Source: Trichobilharzia szidati (lineage: Eukaryota; Platyhelminthes; Trematoda; Strigeidida; Schistosomatidae). From it: a stretch of 64,000 nt of DNA. The DNA is taken from positions 23,632,804 to 23,696,803 of the forward strand of contig OX235277.1 of NCBI GenBank assembly GCA_944472155.2, written 5' to 3'. Made by a program: the position numbers and the translations under genes. The notes under the pieces are model-generated. The model had not been told where the DNA came from. It did no database searches and was given only the letters and a program-made list of their open reading frames with translations. Below are positions 47,025-59,089 of this stretch, piece by piece (the stretch's first letter is position 1; the number at the start of each line of letters is the position of its first letter).

Positions 47025-47300
47025 GGGGTACAGCAGGTCGGGTATGAGGAAAAATACTCAGGGATGACACTGGCTAGTGGTCGCACTAGACCGTGGATTG
47101 GCAGACGTGAGAATTTATGGGTTGGCCACTGCATCGCGTGTTCACCTGGTAAACGGAAGCTCCCGGGTTTGAATCCCGGTGTGTATGTACTGATTAAGAG
47201 TCCCGAACCAGGACGGAATAGCTGTCCAGCACCCGATGTTTTTCAATGGTTTTCTAGCCAATGTCAGATGATCATTAAATCCTGTGACCAAATTTCCTTA
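47025..47300 (+). repeat. Ribozyme-bearing SINE
   Basis: A full-length-like order: 5' block (GCAGGTCGGGTATGAGG), tRNA-like head with B box GGGTTTGAATCCC (47164-47176). The ribozyme segment at 47188-47230 is TACTG, a mutated box, GTCC/GGAC stem II, GGAA, GCTGTC, CAG. The tail then reads AAATCCTGTGACCAAAT. The catalytic box is destroyed (ATTAAGA) while stem II is intact. Confidence 0.75.
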
Positions 47301-49639
47301 AAATTCAAAACACCACTTTCGCATCAAGCATTGGAGAAAAACTGAGAACCGTACTTATTGTGAATGGTTTTGCTTAAAAAATAATTACGTAAGATGAAAG
47401 TGTTAGTCGCATAGACACTAAAATAAATAAAGTGAGTAAACAGAGTGACGTTATATAACTGACCGGATTGAGTGCAATTCAACTTAAAACTGAAGGAGAG
47501 TCAAGCTTACAGTAGTGGTTATAAGGGGTGTAAATTTAGTAAATTTAGAGAGAGGAGGATGACACAAACGAAAAATAAAAACAAAATTAATTTCAATTCA
47601 CTCATTTAATTTTACTTTAGTTTCTGCCCAGTTAATACTTTACATATTTGAAACATTTGCTCATTCATATTCAAAGTATCCTAATAAACAAACATCAGAT
47701 AGCATAAAGACTAAGTGCAGTCGCTAGGGTCATACAGCAGTAAGCAAACATGAGTCTCGACTAGAGTGCAAAGAAAAGGCAAACAATTAGTCTATAGCAT
47801 CTCACACAAAACTAACGAGAAGAGACTACAACATATGTACTGCACATTATCACCAAAGCAGAAGAAGGTGAGTTACTGAAATCTGGGTTGACCTGTATCA
47901 AAACAGTGATTTAAGTGTTGACCTTCTCAGCTGGCTCTCACCGTCAAGTACACATTACAGGGATCTTGACAAACAGGCACACAAACCGCGAAGAAATGAA
48001 ATATGGGTCTACATAATCTCTCATAAAGGGAAGAAATTGATTAGATCTAGAAATTTGATAAAGCAGTACAAATTTCAATTTTGAGTACCCTGAAAGAAAA
48101 ATTAGATCTCGAATGAGAAGAATACAGCAAGCGTAATTTAGGGCAAAATGGTCACTAAATACATAATCACATGCAGCTGAAGATGAGAATGAATACTGAC
48201 ACTGAAAATTAGACAGAACAAACAGTTTAACTAACAGTTAAGGTGAAAAAAGGCAGGAATTCAGCATACAAATGACTAAAACACTTCGCTCTCCATAATA
48301 TTACTATACTTAGCACCAATGAATTAATCCCGTTGATTTCGACAAATATTTAAAGAATGTCGGATACATGCAGAAGTGAGTCAGCAACCTCTCTAGTTTA
48401 CTCTTCGCACATGATTTCCATTATCCTAAATAGGACTCAATCATATGCATTATCGAAGTATTACCAATTCTCCTTCTGGAAGTGATTTGCAGTCTAGGTT
48501 TCTCATACAGAAGTTAAAAAGTACAGTTTGTAAGGGACATGTGAGGCAAAGTTTACGAAGTAGTCTATCTGTTTTGGAAACATTTCCTCATATTCCTTCA
48601 GCCTTTATGAAAAATAACCAGTTCACCTAAACTTTAGCGTCTAGTAAACCTTTAAAATCATTTGATTTTGGAAACTATTCACTAACTCTCAGTTGGCATA
48701 ATTACTGTGAAGTGAGAAAGAAAAGAAGTCGACATTGTTGAAGGGATAGAAAACAGATTCTGGATTCATCAAAGTAGGGGGAAAAACATACAGTGAACAG
48801 AAAATATTCCAACTGAATGAATACATTTCAACATGGATTTTATGACTGATTTTTTTGGCACAAACGGTGGTGGTGGTTTGATGGTTTTTCTGCCTACCCT
48901 GATATAAACAGTTCGCAGAAAGAAATTATCATACAATTTTCACTTGCCACAATGTTTTGTAGTTTCTTAAAATGAGGAAGCTGTGCCAATGGTGTATATG
49001 TTTGAAGTCATAGAAAAGTTTTAACAAGCGAACAAAAATCTCCAAGTGAAGTTAATTAATTAAAAATGATAATAAGGGAATAGAGAAAGTGTTCATATTT
49101 CAAACTTTCCATGATTTATGCTTTCATCGTGAGAAAAACTCGATATATACTGAATGAAAAATGAATGAAAGGATGAAATTCACTGCGATATGTTGGGTAA
49201 TGATGAAACAAAATAGAAAGAAAATGAGTGATAACATATGCTGAATTTGAAAATCTAAACTGAGCCATGTGTAAGAAAAGGTGTTCAGAGAAAAGTTACT
49301 CTTTTCGCCAAATGCACTCCCAAGCTGTACAATCGCATATATGTAGTAGGTTAGTTGTCTTAGCAACAAAATGAATAATTCCAAATGTGTCATTAGGATT
49401 GTAAACTGTAGATAACCAATTGCGTTACGTAGAAATTGCTACTTGGGTAGAAACTGAAATAAAATCAGATGAGTGAATTGAGTTGCGTAATACAGTTGAC
49501 GGCGCTGCCAAGATCCTATCTAAAGTTTCGATGAGAATCAGAGGAACAACAGTGGCAATAAGGTTCAGATATTTAATAGAGGGCAGGAGAAGAAAGTAAT
49601 ACGATTAAGAAATAAAATACAAGAATTACGTTCAAGTAT
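47301..49639. other. Unassigned sequence
   Basis: A 2.3-kb stretch with no recognised repeat or coding; moderately purine-rich on the plus strand in 47500-48000. Confidence 0.45.
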
Positions 49640-49776
49640 TGGTTTGTAGGGATTCGGTTGATTGGTTACAGGATATCATTATGAGCTGACATTGGTTAGA
49701 GGAAAATTGCTAAACCTGGGAGTACTGGACAGCTGTTTCTTCGTAGTTTGGGTCTCTTCATCAGCATTCGTAACCA
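49640..49776 (-). repeat. Ribozyme-SINE tail and ribozyme part, inverted arm
   Basis: Minus strand: ATGCTGATGAAGAGACCC, AAACTACGAAGAAACAGCTG, then the SINE tail (CCTGTAACCAATCAA near 49663). Joined head-on to the plus-strand SINE that starts at about 49770. Confidence 0.75.
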
Positions 49777-50078
49777 GTAGGTTGCAGCAGGTCGGGTGTG
49801 AGGACAAATACTCGCCGAAGACATTGGCTAGGGGTTGCGCTATATCGTAATTTGGCAGAAGCTGGAATTCATGGGACATTGGATTGGGTCCCAGTGGCTT
49901 AATGGTCCACGAGCTCGCCTTGTAACCAGAAGGTCCTGGGTTCGACCCTCGCTGGGTGCGTACTGAGAAGAGCCCTAAATTAGAACGAAACAGCTGAACT
50001 GTACTCCAAGGTTTTAAAATGTTTCTCTAACTAATGTCAGCTCATGATGAAATCCTGTAACCAAACAAGAATTATGAT
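49770..50078 (+). repeat. Ribozyme-bearing SINE, full length
   Basis: 5' block (GGTTGCAGCAGGTCGGGTGT), tRNA-like head (AGTGGCTTAATGGTCCACG) and B box GGGTTCGACCCTC. The ribozyme segment is decayed (TACTGAGAAGAGCCC ... GAACGAAACAGCTGAACTGTAC), followed by the tail to ATCCTGTAACCAAA. Same order as 61500-61842. Confidence 0.8.
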
Positions 50079-50380
50079 TCTGGTGTATTGCATCAGTATG
50101 CAGAGTTGAGAATTTATCATGTGAATCGCCACTGCTTCTGCGGTTAGCTTTTTGTCCAGATTCGATCAGGTGTTCTAGTATAGATCAGCGACGACAGGTT
50201 TTTTTTCTCCTTCATAAAACCAAGTAGTCAGATGTTTGATAATACTTTTAGATAGCAAAGGCTGGGTCCTGTCTACATTCCCGAATTCTTTTCAACTGTT
50301 TACAAATTTGAATGATATGTAAATATATAGATAAGATTAGAATGTTTTTTCTCTCTCTAACAATCTCGAAGTAAGATAAT
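50079..50380. other. Unassigned sequence
   Basis: Flank of the next PLE; no feature recognised. Confidence 0.5.
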
Positions 50381-50416
50381 TTTAAAGCGATGTTTCATGC
50401 AATGATTCCCTTTTAT

Positions 50417-50844
50417 AAATTTGAACAAAGAAAGAAAAAACATTGGCGCAGAATAATCTGGATCAGTTTTATTTCGTTGGCTCTCATCGCTGCGTACAAC
50501 CTAAATTTTTTTTAATTAAAAATAAAAAGTGTACAATTTTAACAAACATTTGTCCATTAACAAGCATAGTGTCAGAGCGTCATTGTAAAATAAGCCATTG
50601 AGATTTACAGGGCATCTAAACTGTCAGGACATGTATATATATACGTCTTGGTAGAGAGAAGTTTCTTGAAAAAATTAGTTGACAGTTGTGTTGTTAAGGT
50701 GGTAACAAAAGACAATTAGCAATAGTTACGTGATTAGATAAGAGAAGATCAACACTTTTAAAATTACGGTGCACATGAGGTCAGATGAGAAGTTGATGAT
50801 GTAATACAGTGAGCAGAACTCAGAAGATCAAGAAAAATTATCTC
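50417..50844 (-). repeat. Inverted terminal repeat (pLTR), left arm
   Basis: Reverse complement of 51157-51584. I found no convincing hammerhead core in it; the nearest pattern (GCGATGAGAGCC ... CGAAAT in the right arm) lacks stem II. Confidence 0.85.
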
Positions 50845-51057
50845 CGGATAAAGAGATCGAATTATTTACTCTCTTCATTCGCCAAACATCTGACTGACAC
50901 AGGACACCGGGTAGATGTGCAGGAATCATTCAAAATAATTAACAGACAAAGTACCTCAAGTCTTCTCAGGTTTGCTGAAGCTATAGCAATGAAACGATTG
51001 AAGCCTGGCTTATGTGTCCAAAAAGAAACCGTTGTTGGACTTCAATTACCCTGGTAA
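50845..51057 (+). pseudogene. PLE endonuclease C-terminal part
   Basis: An open frame running out of the left arm reads LLSSFAKHLTDTGHRVDVQE, SFKIINRQSTSSLLRFAE, AIAMKRLKPGLCVQKE and TVVGLQLPW, stop at 51055-51057. It has the H..TGH..D and AEAIA..LKP.LC.QK signatures of PLE GIY-YIG domains, but the GIY-YIG core is truncated away at the left arm. There are no internal stops, in keeping with a young insertion. Confidence 0.8.
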
Positions 51058-51156
51058 CTCACTTCTCAGTAACTCTTTGTTTCTTATTTTGTTAATTTTG
51101 TTAACTTATCTTTTCACTGCACCCACCCTCCTTTATGTTTCGCTTGAGTCTCTTAA

Positions 51157-51584
51157 GAGATAATTTTTCTTGATCTTCTGAGTTCTGCTCACTGTATTAC
51201 ATCATCAACTTCTCATCTGACCTCATGTGCACCGTAATTTTAAAAGTGTTGATCTTCTCTTATCTAATCACGTAACTATTGCTAATTGTCTTTTGTTACC
51301 ACCTTAACAACACAACTGTCAACTAATTTTTTCAAGAAACTTCTCTCTACCAAGACGTATATATATACATGTCCTGACAGTTTAGATGCCCTGTAAATCT
51401 CAATGGCTTATTTTACAATGACGCTCTGACACTATGCTTGTTAATGGACAAATGTTTGTTAAAATTGTACACTTTTTATTTTTAATTAAAAAAAATTTAG
51501 GTTGTACGCAGCGATGAGAGCCAACGAAATAAAACTGATCCAGATTATTCTGCGCCAATGTTTTTTCTTTCTTTGTTCAAATTT
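51157..51584 (+). repeat. Inverted terminal repeat (pLTR), right arm
   Basis: Mirror of 50417-50844; begins GAGATAATTTTTCTTGATC, ends TTCTTTGTTCAAATTT. Confidence 0.85.
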
Positions 51585-51593
51585 AAAGCAATG

Positions 51594-52457
51594 AATGTTT
51601 TGCATTTGATACGAGATGATGTATCATGTGCATGAAAGTAACAATTTTTGACATTTGAATTTGAAGATTTCAGTGATAAACTTAATTTACATTCACTTAA
51701 ACAAAATGCTGAGAACAAATTTAGAGTTTTAATCAAAATTGATTAAGGTGCCCAGATTCTGCATTTGTTCACAAATGTTCAGTGTAACATGAATATGAGT
51801 CAAAGGGGTTCTGTACAATATGTCACATAGTCCAACTTGGCGTCATATTTTGTACGTGAATGTAGATTAGTTTTATCACTGAAATCTTCTACTTTAAGTG
51901 ACACATTAGGTCATTTCAATGCACATGGTACATCATCTGATGTCAAACGAAAACAAGCATCACTTCAACATTACTTTGTTCCAGTAATGTGACAGATGAA
52001 TATTTTAATCTTATCAACTTGTTTCACATCATACGAAGTTGTAAACAGCTGAATGGAATTTGGGGTGTGTTGTTATCCATCTTCTTTGTGATTTACTTTA
52101 TCATTACTCAATATACAAAAGTGTAATTCATCGTTTCATTAATTTTTCTTTGAGTTTACATTAGGTCTAATGATGTTAGCATAAATCATCAAAGAATTGA
52201 AGCGTTCACACTTCCTTTATTACTTAACCTTCATTGTTCATTTGTTAACGCCTCTTGCTGAGTTTGGAACGCTTCTTAACATATTTCTTCAATGTAAAAC
52301 ATATCCAATATTTGATTAAACAGGAAAGGGCTCTGTGATTTCATTCTCTTTCAAATACCACATAAGTTACTTGTATAGGCGAAAACAAAACATTTATAAA
52401 GTTAGCGATAATGGTTGGTTGATTGATGAAATAAAATTCATTAAAGAAGACAGTTAG
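51594..52457. other. Unassigned sequence
   Basis: No feature recognised. Confidence 0.45.
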
Positions 52458-53335
52458 GTTTTCAAAATGCGACTACGGATTAAGTCAGGTGATAAAGAAA
52501 TTAGAGGCAAAGTGCAGAATACTGTAGGGTTTACTACTGGTATAACCCAACCCTTACTCCTACAATTCGTCAATTCTCGCATCCTGCCTATTATTCTCTA
52601 TTGTTCCCCCTTAGTTTTTCCCGGGCTACTGAAGAAAGACTATACTTTATTACGCAGGATGTTAGAGATTGTCAGCAGGGTAAGCAGCGTGCCACTTAGC
52701 CAGCTTGTTAATATCCTGATCGACAGGCACATGGACTCATGTGAAAAATGGGCCAAACCCATTTTATCTAACTCACACCACCCTCTTCACTCACAACTCT
52801 CCCCCTGCATCTCATCAGGTAAAACGAGAAGCCTATATAGAAAACTATATGCTCGCACCAGCAAGTACAAAAACTCAACCATAACCTACTTAGCTCGTGT
52901 TCTGTGTGATAAAGAAAGCATTAGGCGTGACACCTATAATTCATTAAATAGTCAGTAGTACAACTGGATCTCGTCTTTCCAACTCACATCATTTATAGGT
53001 ACAACATTTTCTTTCTTTCTTTTCCTCTTCTCTCTCTCTTTTTTGTTTTCTTTTTTTCCGTTATGTGCTTCTTTGTTTCTTCCTCTCGCTAACACCAGTA
53101 AATATGACAGCTCCTACTTTTCTAACACCTTCAAACACTGTTTCAGCTTTTCCTTTGCTACCGACATGCCAATGTGTTGTTGTAATAATGAACTGTGATT
53201 TCCTTAATCTTTGTAGAATTCTATTTATTGATAATGTACTAACTGGATGCAATACTGCAGTAAAAATGCTGAGAATTCCATTCTGTATCACATGTACTGT
53301 TTTGGAATAAAGCAAATTATTATTATTACTATTGC
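52458..53335 (+). pseudogene. LINE (CR1/Jockey type), 3' end
   Basis: The open frame 52467-52958 reads NTVGFTTGITQPLLLQFVNS, RILPIILYCSPLVF and LLKKDYTLLRRMLEIVSRVS. It ends SSGKTRSLYRKLYARTSKYK, STITYLARVLCDKESIRRD and NSLNSQ, stop. This is the post-RT C-terminal region common in CR1/Jockey LINEs. The 3' untranslated region (52959-53310) and the tail GGAATAAAGCAAATTATTATT follow. The upstream RT is missing. Truncated or mutated copies of the same family are at 12337, 34695-36000 and 63598. Confidence 0.8.
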
Positions 53336-53939
53336 ACCGGTCAAGCCAGTAGTCTGAAAGATATATTTTCAAATCATTACATCACATTTCAAGAAGCATT
53401 GATATATTTTGAGATTTTTAAAGCCCTAATAAGAGGGAATATTCGGAAACTATTTAATTTATGAGGTTAGATGTGATTAGAAGCAGTCTTGCAGCGAGTG
53501 ATTCAGTTGTTCACTAAACATCTTACATTATGGGCACTAGAAGCTGTTTTTGGGATGAGTTACGCACCAGTTCACTACATGAAGCAGTCTGAAAACCGCT
53601 TGTTTGTGCTCCATTTCCTGCACGTTTATATAAGATATCAACAATTCATATTAGCGGAAAGAAACTAAATTTTTAAAAGATTTAGTCACTTTTATAAATG
53701 TCGATAGTGCTATAAGAGGAAGACGTAGATTATCTGAAAAATGTGATTTATTTTGCGCAATACATTTCGAAGAACCTGATGCCCCACACATTTACTTGCC
53801 AAGTCAATTTATATGAAAAACATATTCAGGGAAAATAAAGTAAAAGATAGAACAAAAAGGATCTAAGAATAATAAGATTAATTAACACTAGGTTTGGTTA
53901 TCCACTCAGATGAGGATTACCAATGTAGGTTGATAGTAA
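53336..53939. other. Unassigned sequence
   Basis: No feature recognised. Confidence 0.5.
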
Positions 53940-54300
53940 TAGGAGATTGTTTGTGAATACACAGAGGAAGGCAGCTTAAGTTAATGAATAACTATAGCCT
54001 CGTAATATACCAATGAGTGCCTCTGACCATTTTCATAGATGACCTAAAAAGCTGTGTTAACATAAATCCTATGGTTCATACCGACTAGACGTCCAGCTTT
54101 CGACAGAGGTGGTGGTCTGCCAACTGCGTCTATTGGTCTTCCAAAGTTCATTTGTCTTTCTAACCATTTCGGAACGTGCTGTTCTACCCTCACACGCAAA
54201 GTGCGATTACTCCTTCCCAAGTATGTATGTCCATAAACACACAAGTAAAGTTTCTGGTTCTTGTGTTTATCTTTGACCAGCCTTATTTTATCTCCTGGTT
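53940..54300 (-). pseudogene. PLE endonuclease fragment
   Basis: Minus strand: IKLVKDKHKNQKLYLCVYGH, then TYLGRSNRTLRVRVEQHVPK, WLERQMNFGRPIDAV, LVGMNHRIYVNTAF, stop, VIYENGQ and a decayed YYEAIVIH. The YLG-R core is visible. One cysteine of the pair is lost, and stops break the C-terminus. An SR2-like 3' end abuts it at 54303. Confidence 0.75.
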
Positions 54301-54302
54301 AT

Positions 54303-54790
54303 TACTATTCACTTGGATCCCAAGTGTGACATAGGACTTCAACAACACTTCTCTACTATCTTCTAGTTTCTGCTATCCTCTTCAGATGGGTCGACGATCG
54401 CCAATAATTCCTCAACTCATCGTCGCACGATCTCCTCCATGTCACCTACACACTGACGACGTACGTTTTACCTCTCAAAGGGATTCCATTCGAGGGCGAT
54501 GTTATTGGATGACCACCTAAACGGCTGCCTAACCCATCTCCAATTTCTTTTGAATATTTGTTGAGCGGTAGGTTCTTGGTTGGTTTGTTCCCAGAGTTTT
54601 GCTGCTGATATTTTCTTGCCGGCCGTTTGATATTCAGTATGAAAGCTGCCAGGACTTTTTTGATAATTGTCTACAGCAGGTTTGTTGAAAATGCTTTTCA
54701 TGACTCACCAATATTCTGACTCACGACGAAGCTCCCACTGCATTCACGTTTGTGCTGAAAATCTAAATCTTATTGTTTTTGCTGAGTGCA
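54303..54790 (-). pseudogene. SR2-like (RTE) LINE C-terminal part
   Basis: Minus strand: LWEQTNQEPTAQQIFKRNWR, WVRQPFRWSSNNIALEWNPF, then TWRRSCDDEL. The 3' end is GTCCTATGTCACACTTGG with an AATAGTAAT tail at 54303. It matches the C-terminal order of 43540-44513 (zinc-like and basic region). It appears to have inserted next to or within the PLE at 53940. Confidence 0.75.
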
Positions 54791-55188
54791 GAAGATCAGT
54801 TATTTTCGAATGAAATGAAGTTTGATTATGCTACTATTATTACTCTTAACGTATTGAGTTCTCGAGTTTGCAGTAAGTGCATAGTTCTGTGTCATGCGCT
54901 AACTACAGTATATATTCACTCTGTAATAGCTTTTTTCTCAAGCTAGTTAGTGAAACCATCAAAAGGCCAGCAAAAGTACTATTTACAAACTTATCATTTT
55001 TAATTCTTCTTATTCACTCTCAATATTCTTCTCATTTCATGTATTCAGAAACCTTTTCACATCATTTCAAAAATTCTGATTTCTTTTATATCATCTTCTA
55101 CAGTTAACGTGCTGAGCAAGAATTAGTCAACAACACTCGGATTGTAGTGATTTTAAACGTAAACTACACGCTTATATTTCAAATAAAT
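54791..55188. other. Unassigned sequence
   Basis: No feature recognised. Confidence 0.5.
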
Positions 55189-56220
55189 ATAAGCAAAAGG
55201 CACAAACAGCAAAGAAAATTTTCTTTTCATTAATTAATTTTCATGAGCTGCACAATTGTAGTTATATTAAACAAAGAAATCTTTAGACCAATCAAATACT
55301 GATAAACTTTGTCTTTGAAAAATTGTATCACATAATGTAAGGTGTAAGAAGGGATGACTAATTGTAAGTTAGAAAGGAGACAGAAGTTGACATGACGGAA
55401 TACGTGTGAGATAATGACTAATTAATAAGCTCGTGTAGAATGGACCGAAACTAGTGGAAAGGCTATAAAGTGTTTTTATATAAAATATGTATGAAAAAGC
55501 AATGTTACTAATAAACAGTAATAAAGTGGTAATAAAATGTGGATGATGGAAATAATAATGATAATAAAAGTATTAATAAAAATAGAAATAATAGTGAATT
55601 TACATAATAAAAAAAGAAGCAAATTGTAGTAAGGACTTAACTCTGGCCATGGTATGACAGGAGAATGTCTGTATCTCTTTTGAATGCAGAGGTCCGGTTT
55701 CAGATCCCGAATAGCTATTGCCTCAGCTATGTACAAATGGCGTATCCGAAGTCCCTTTGTACGATATTGAGGGACTCTGTGTATCACTGTGAAGCATTCA
55801 TGTGCGGGTGCTCGATGTCCCTAGATGACAAGGTGTTCAAGGTTAGAGCTGTTGCTGTTCTTCTTTTCTCCTCTGGTTGGCGAGCCAAGCTGGACAGTGT
55901 TCCACAGTATGTTTGTGGACTTGACTTTGCGTACGGCTGATAAACTTTGCTGCACTAGTTCCTGTCCATTCTACACGAGCTTATTGATTGGTCATTATCA
56001 CACACTTATTCCATCATGCCAACTTCTGTCTCTTATCTAACTTACAATTAGTCATCCCTTCTTGCACCTTACATTATGTGATACAATTTTTCAAGAACAA
56101 AGTTTACCAGTATCTTATTGGTCTAACGATTTCTTTGTTAATTATAATTACGACTGAACAGCTCATGAAAATGAATCGTCGGAAAGAAAATTGTCTTCGC
56201 TGTTTGTGCTTTTTTCTTAT
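55189..56220 (-). mobile_element. PLE with 269-bp diverged inverted terminal repeats
   Basis: Arms 55189-55457 and 55952-56220 are inverted with scattered mismatches. Both contain CTCGTGTAGAATGGAC and ATTGTATCACATAATGTAAG or the complement. The interior encodes the endonuclease end on the minus strand. Older than the copies at 17924 and 50393. No clear target duplication. Confidence 0.8.
55640..55900 (-). pseudogene. PLE endonuclease C-terminal part
   Basis: Minus strand: LEHLVI-like remnant, SGHRAPAHECF, TVIHRVPQYRTKGLRIRHLY, IAEAIAIRDLKPDLCIQKRY and SPVIPWPE. It has the standard AEAIA..LKPDLCIQK ending. The GIY-YIG core is absent. Confidence 0.75.
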
Positions 56221-57169
56221 GACTCAATATATGAATATTTCGTTCTGTGAAATAGTTTAGTTTTCATACAAGCTGTGTGAATCTGAAGAAATGTCTTGAA
56301 ATTCAATAGGCTACTTTCATCCTGAAATTATGTTTGTGAGAGCCTTATCTTTACACAGTGTTTTCTTTGTTTACTACATGAGAAATCGTTATTGGGAATC
56401 ACCTCAAGAGGAAAAATTGATGATTTTCCGATAATGAGGTTAATCAAAATCAACGAGGTTTATCGACTGGATCTGATTGTATCAATATGTTGAAGAGTGA
56501 ATTGTTTTAATGACTTGTTTGCTGATTTCTTGCCTTTTTCACCTGTCTACTACTCAGAATATTATATTCTGTTTAAATTCAGGTGACTGTACTTACTGTC
56601 ATCTTCAGTTGCAAATGATTATGTATTTTAAGACCGCCAGGCTAACTGTTTTCGTTTTATCGCAGCTTTAATTTCAGAGTTTTGCATCAGTCCAGGAAAT
56701 ACTTGAAATTTTGTTTAAAATACTATTTATTGGGGTGTAGGCTTCCTGTTTGGCGTCCACAGGACGTTAAATACAGTAAGTCTGGTACAATTTACGATGC
56801 GGATGGAATATTTTTTAAGTTTGGTAGATGAATCAACCCTCACTGATATCAGAAACCAATTAAACAGTCATATTTCTCCATGTGACTATTCTTTATTTCC
56901 TAAAATTTTGCCTACAGTGGTTCTTTTCAATCATTTCTCTGTCTGTTTTGTGTATCATATTGTGCCACAAATAGTGTGGCATCTCAAGCTGCTGCACTTT
57001 TGTGTAATGTTATGTACTGAAAATCACCCAGTCAATTAAGTATGGAGATCCTTTAGTTGCTCATCCTTAAAGAGAATCTTAACCACACACGCGTTTTATT
57101 CATCCTTTGTTCACACACTCTTTTGTACAGACGTATGGAAGTTATGCTGTAATGTGGGTGGAGCTTAGG
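56221..57169. other. Unassigned sequence
   Basis: No feature recognised; an 80-codon frame at 56797-57039 has no motif. Confidence 0.45.
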
Positions 57170-58500
57170 TAGTTCAGTCTGCAAGTCACTATTTGATGTC
57201 AGTTAACTAATAACTGAATAACTTCTTTTCCTTTGCTGTGTTGATGCGATGTGGTTTATGTGTTCCACCTTCTTCCCTTTAATATGGTGTCGAATACCAG
57301 TGACTAATTTAATGTCTATTCTATTTAATCTTTTGAAGGCTCTCGCATCCTTTTGAAAGCATGAACTTGTAGTCTGCATATAGTTTTCTAGATGAGGTCC
57401 AACAAGGGTTTGTAAGCTTTCTCTAAATTAGGGTACATGTAAGCGTTGAAGGCACTTTGAGGAAACTTGGCTTCAGCTTTATTGTAAATACAGTTGTTTG
57501 AAGTCATCAGTGACTTTAATTTCCTAAAATCAATCAATGGTGATTACGCCAGGAGATATAATGTTTAAAATCCCTGACCTAAGCTCATTATGGTGCTTTT
57601 CTTGCAATTGATGTTCCAAATTCTCTGGTATGACCATTCAGTTAATTTTTTTAAAATAATATGTTACAGCTTGCCTGTCTTCATTGGCATATACAGCTCT
57701 CCAGATCTCCTCAACATTTTCTGTAAATAGTAGCGAAGACGAGGTGAGAAATATCCGCAGTTCGTTTGTGTAAAACATCCATCATAAAAGGACTAGAATA
57801 GGCCCCTGTGGTACCCTAGTCGATGGCTGCATTTATCTTGAGAATTTACCATTTTTATTCCGGCCATTTGCCTTCTACCTAGAGGACAGTACTTGAGCTA
57901 AACAAACAGGTAGTGATTTAGATCAAATTCTTGGCAAGGAAGATACAGTTGAACACATTACTAGACGCTTTACTAGTGTGCATGAATACTACATGCATCA
58001 CCCAGTTGTTAGCACTGACTTCAACATAGTTTCCACTAGCTCAAAGTAAATTTATTAGGCAGAATCGTACTAGTCTGAATCTATGATGTTCTTCCGCTAG
58101 TAAGTCATGCGCTAATACCTTGTCAGTTCTGATATTTATAGTATATTTGCCACTATGCATGTCCAACATAATGCCTAGTAGCTGGACACAAATTACCTCC
58201 TACCTCCTTTGAAGATGGGCTTTATATCTGCATCATTTCATCTCTGAGTAAACTAGTCGCAGTCGAAAACGTGATCAATATCTCCCTACGTGGTAAGATT
58301 GTGCTATTATTATGGGAGAGTATCAGTACAGAATGGAGTCTATCAGGTCCCGGTGAGTAAACTAACTTCAGTTGAGATACTTATTTTAGAATCACTGCAT
58401 CGTCTAACGTAATTAGTGGCTCTAGTAATGACCTAATTTAATACCCGGGTTTCACTGTTACTTAAGAATCACTGAAGAATCACTTGAAAAATGCGTGAGT
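57170..58500 (-). pseudogene. CR1-type LINE reverse transcriptase relic
   Basis: The minus strand gives, through many shifts and stops, the expected series. SPGPDRLHSVLIL is the SxGPDxLHPxxL motif. A segment near 58200 resembles IKPIFKGG. INIRTDKVLAHDLLAEEHHR and FRLVRFCLINLL match the region up to GFRxxRSCxTNLL. VPQGPILVLLWMFYTNEL is motif B, usually GVPQGSVLGPLLF. Near the end, VGPHLENYMQTTSSCFQKDA and RIDIKLVTGIRHH match LVRPxLEYxxQxWSP and TKLVxGI. The segment between is decayed (including the catalytic YADD box, now read as FTEN). Old and inactive. Confidence 0.7.
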
Positions 58501-59089
58501 TCTTCGCGAAGCGTTACGTTCCATTTCAGCAAGACGCATCAGTGTATTTGAGTGTAATTTTGACAGGGATACTTCAGAAACCGGTTTCAGGTAATGGCAT
58601 ATAACCATATTTCTCATCTATCTTCTTGAAGTGCAAGGAGGTAGGCTGACAGCTAATTGAAAAGTTGGTAGTATGCAAGACATAGTGTCAAGGAACTTAG
58701 CCCTAAGTTCCTATTGTAACGAAAACGCTTTGAATCGATAATGACTATGTATTATCTCTACTTTAACTCCAAAACACCAGTATTCTTTGAACGAAGTTAT
58801 GTTGTTTGGAAATTAAAGCAAAGATGAATACAAGTCTACAAACAAATGTTTAGTACAAATAAAATTATAAAGTACTTTTTCGTATTCTTCTGCCGTCTTC
58901 AAACTTGCACACGATCGGACCATTCGCGCCTTCGAGTTTCGTGCCGATGGTGACCAAGGTCAATGAACCAACGTTCAATGTTCATATTCCTTAACATATG
59001 GTCTGAAGACACTTCTGCAAGGTTGATATAATAATAAATGGACAAAACGCTAGAATTCATCAAGTCATGCATTTAAGACAAAATACCAC
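58501..59089. other. Unassigned sequence
   Basis: No feature recognised; the first part may be upstream LINE sequence too decayed to read. Confidence 0.45.

Larger units (their letters stand above)
50393..51581 (+). mobile_element. PLE with identical-looking 428-bp inverted terminal repeats
   Basis: Arms 50417-50844 and 51157-51584 are inverted and, by eye, identical along their length. The interior is only about 310 bases and encodes the end of the endonuclease on the plus strand. TTTAAAGCGATG (50381-50392) and TTTAAAGCAATG (51582-51593) are a likely 12-bp target duplication with one mismatch. This is the youngest-looking element in the window. Confidence 0.85.

Noticed and set aside
51157..51584. 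Hammerhead in the identical-arm PLE
   Set aside because: GCGATGAGAGCC ... CGAAAT has a mutated box and no stem II.
50417..51584. DNA transposon with long terminal inverted repeats
   Set aside because: The interior encodes a PLE GIY-YIG C-terminus, not a transposase; inverted arms are known for PLEs.
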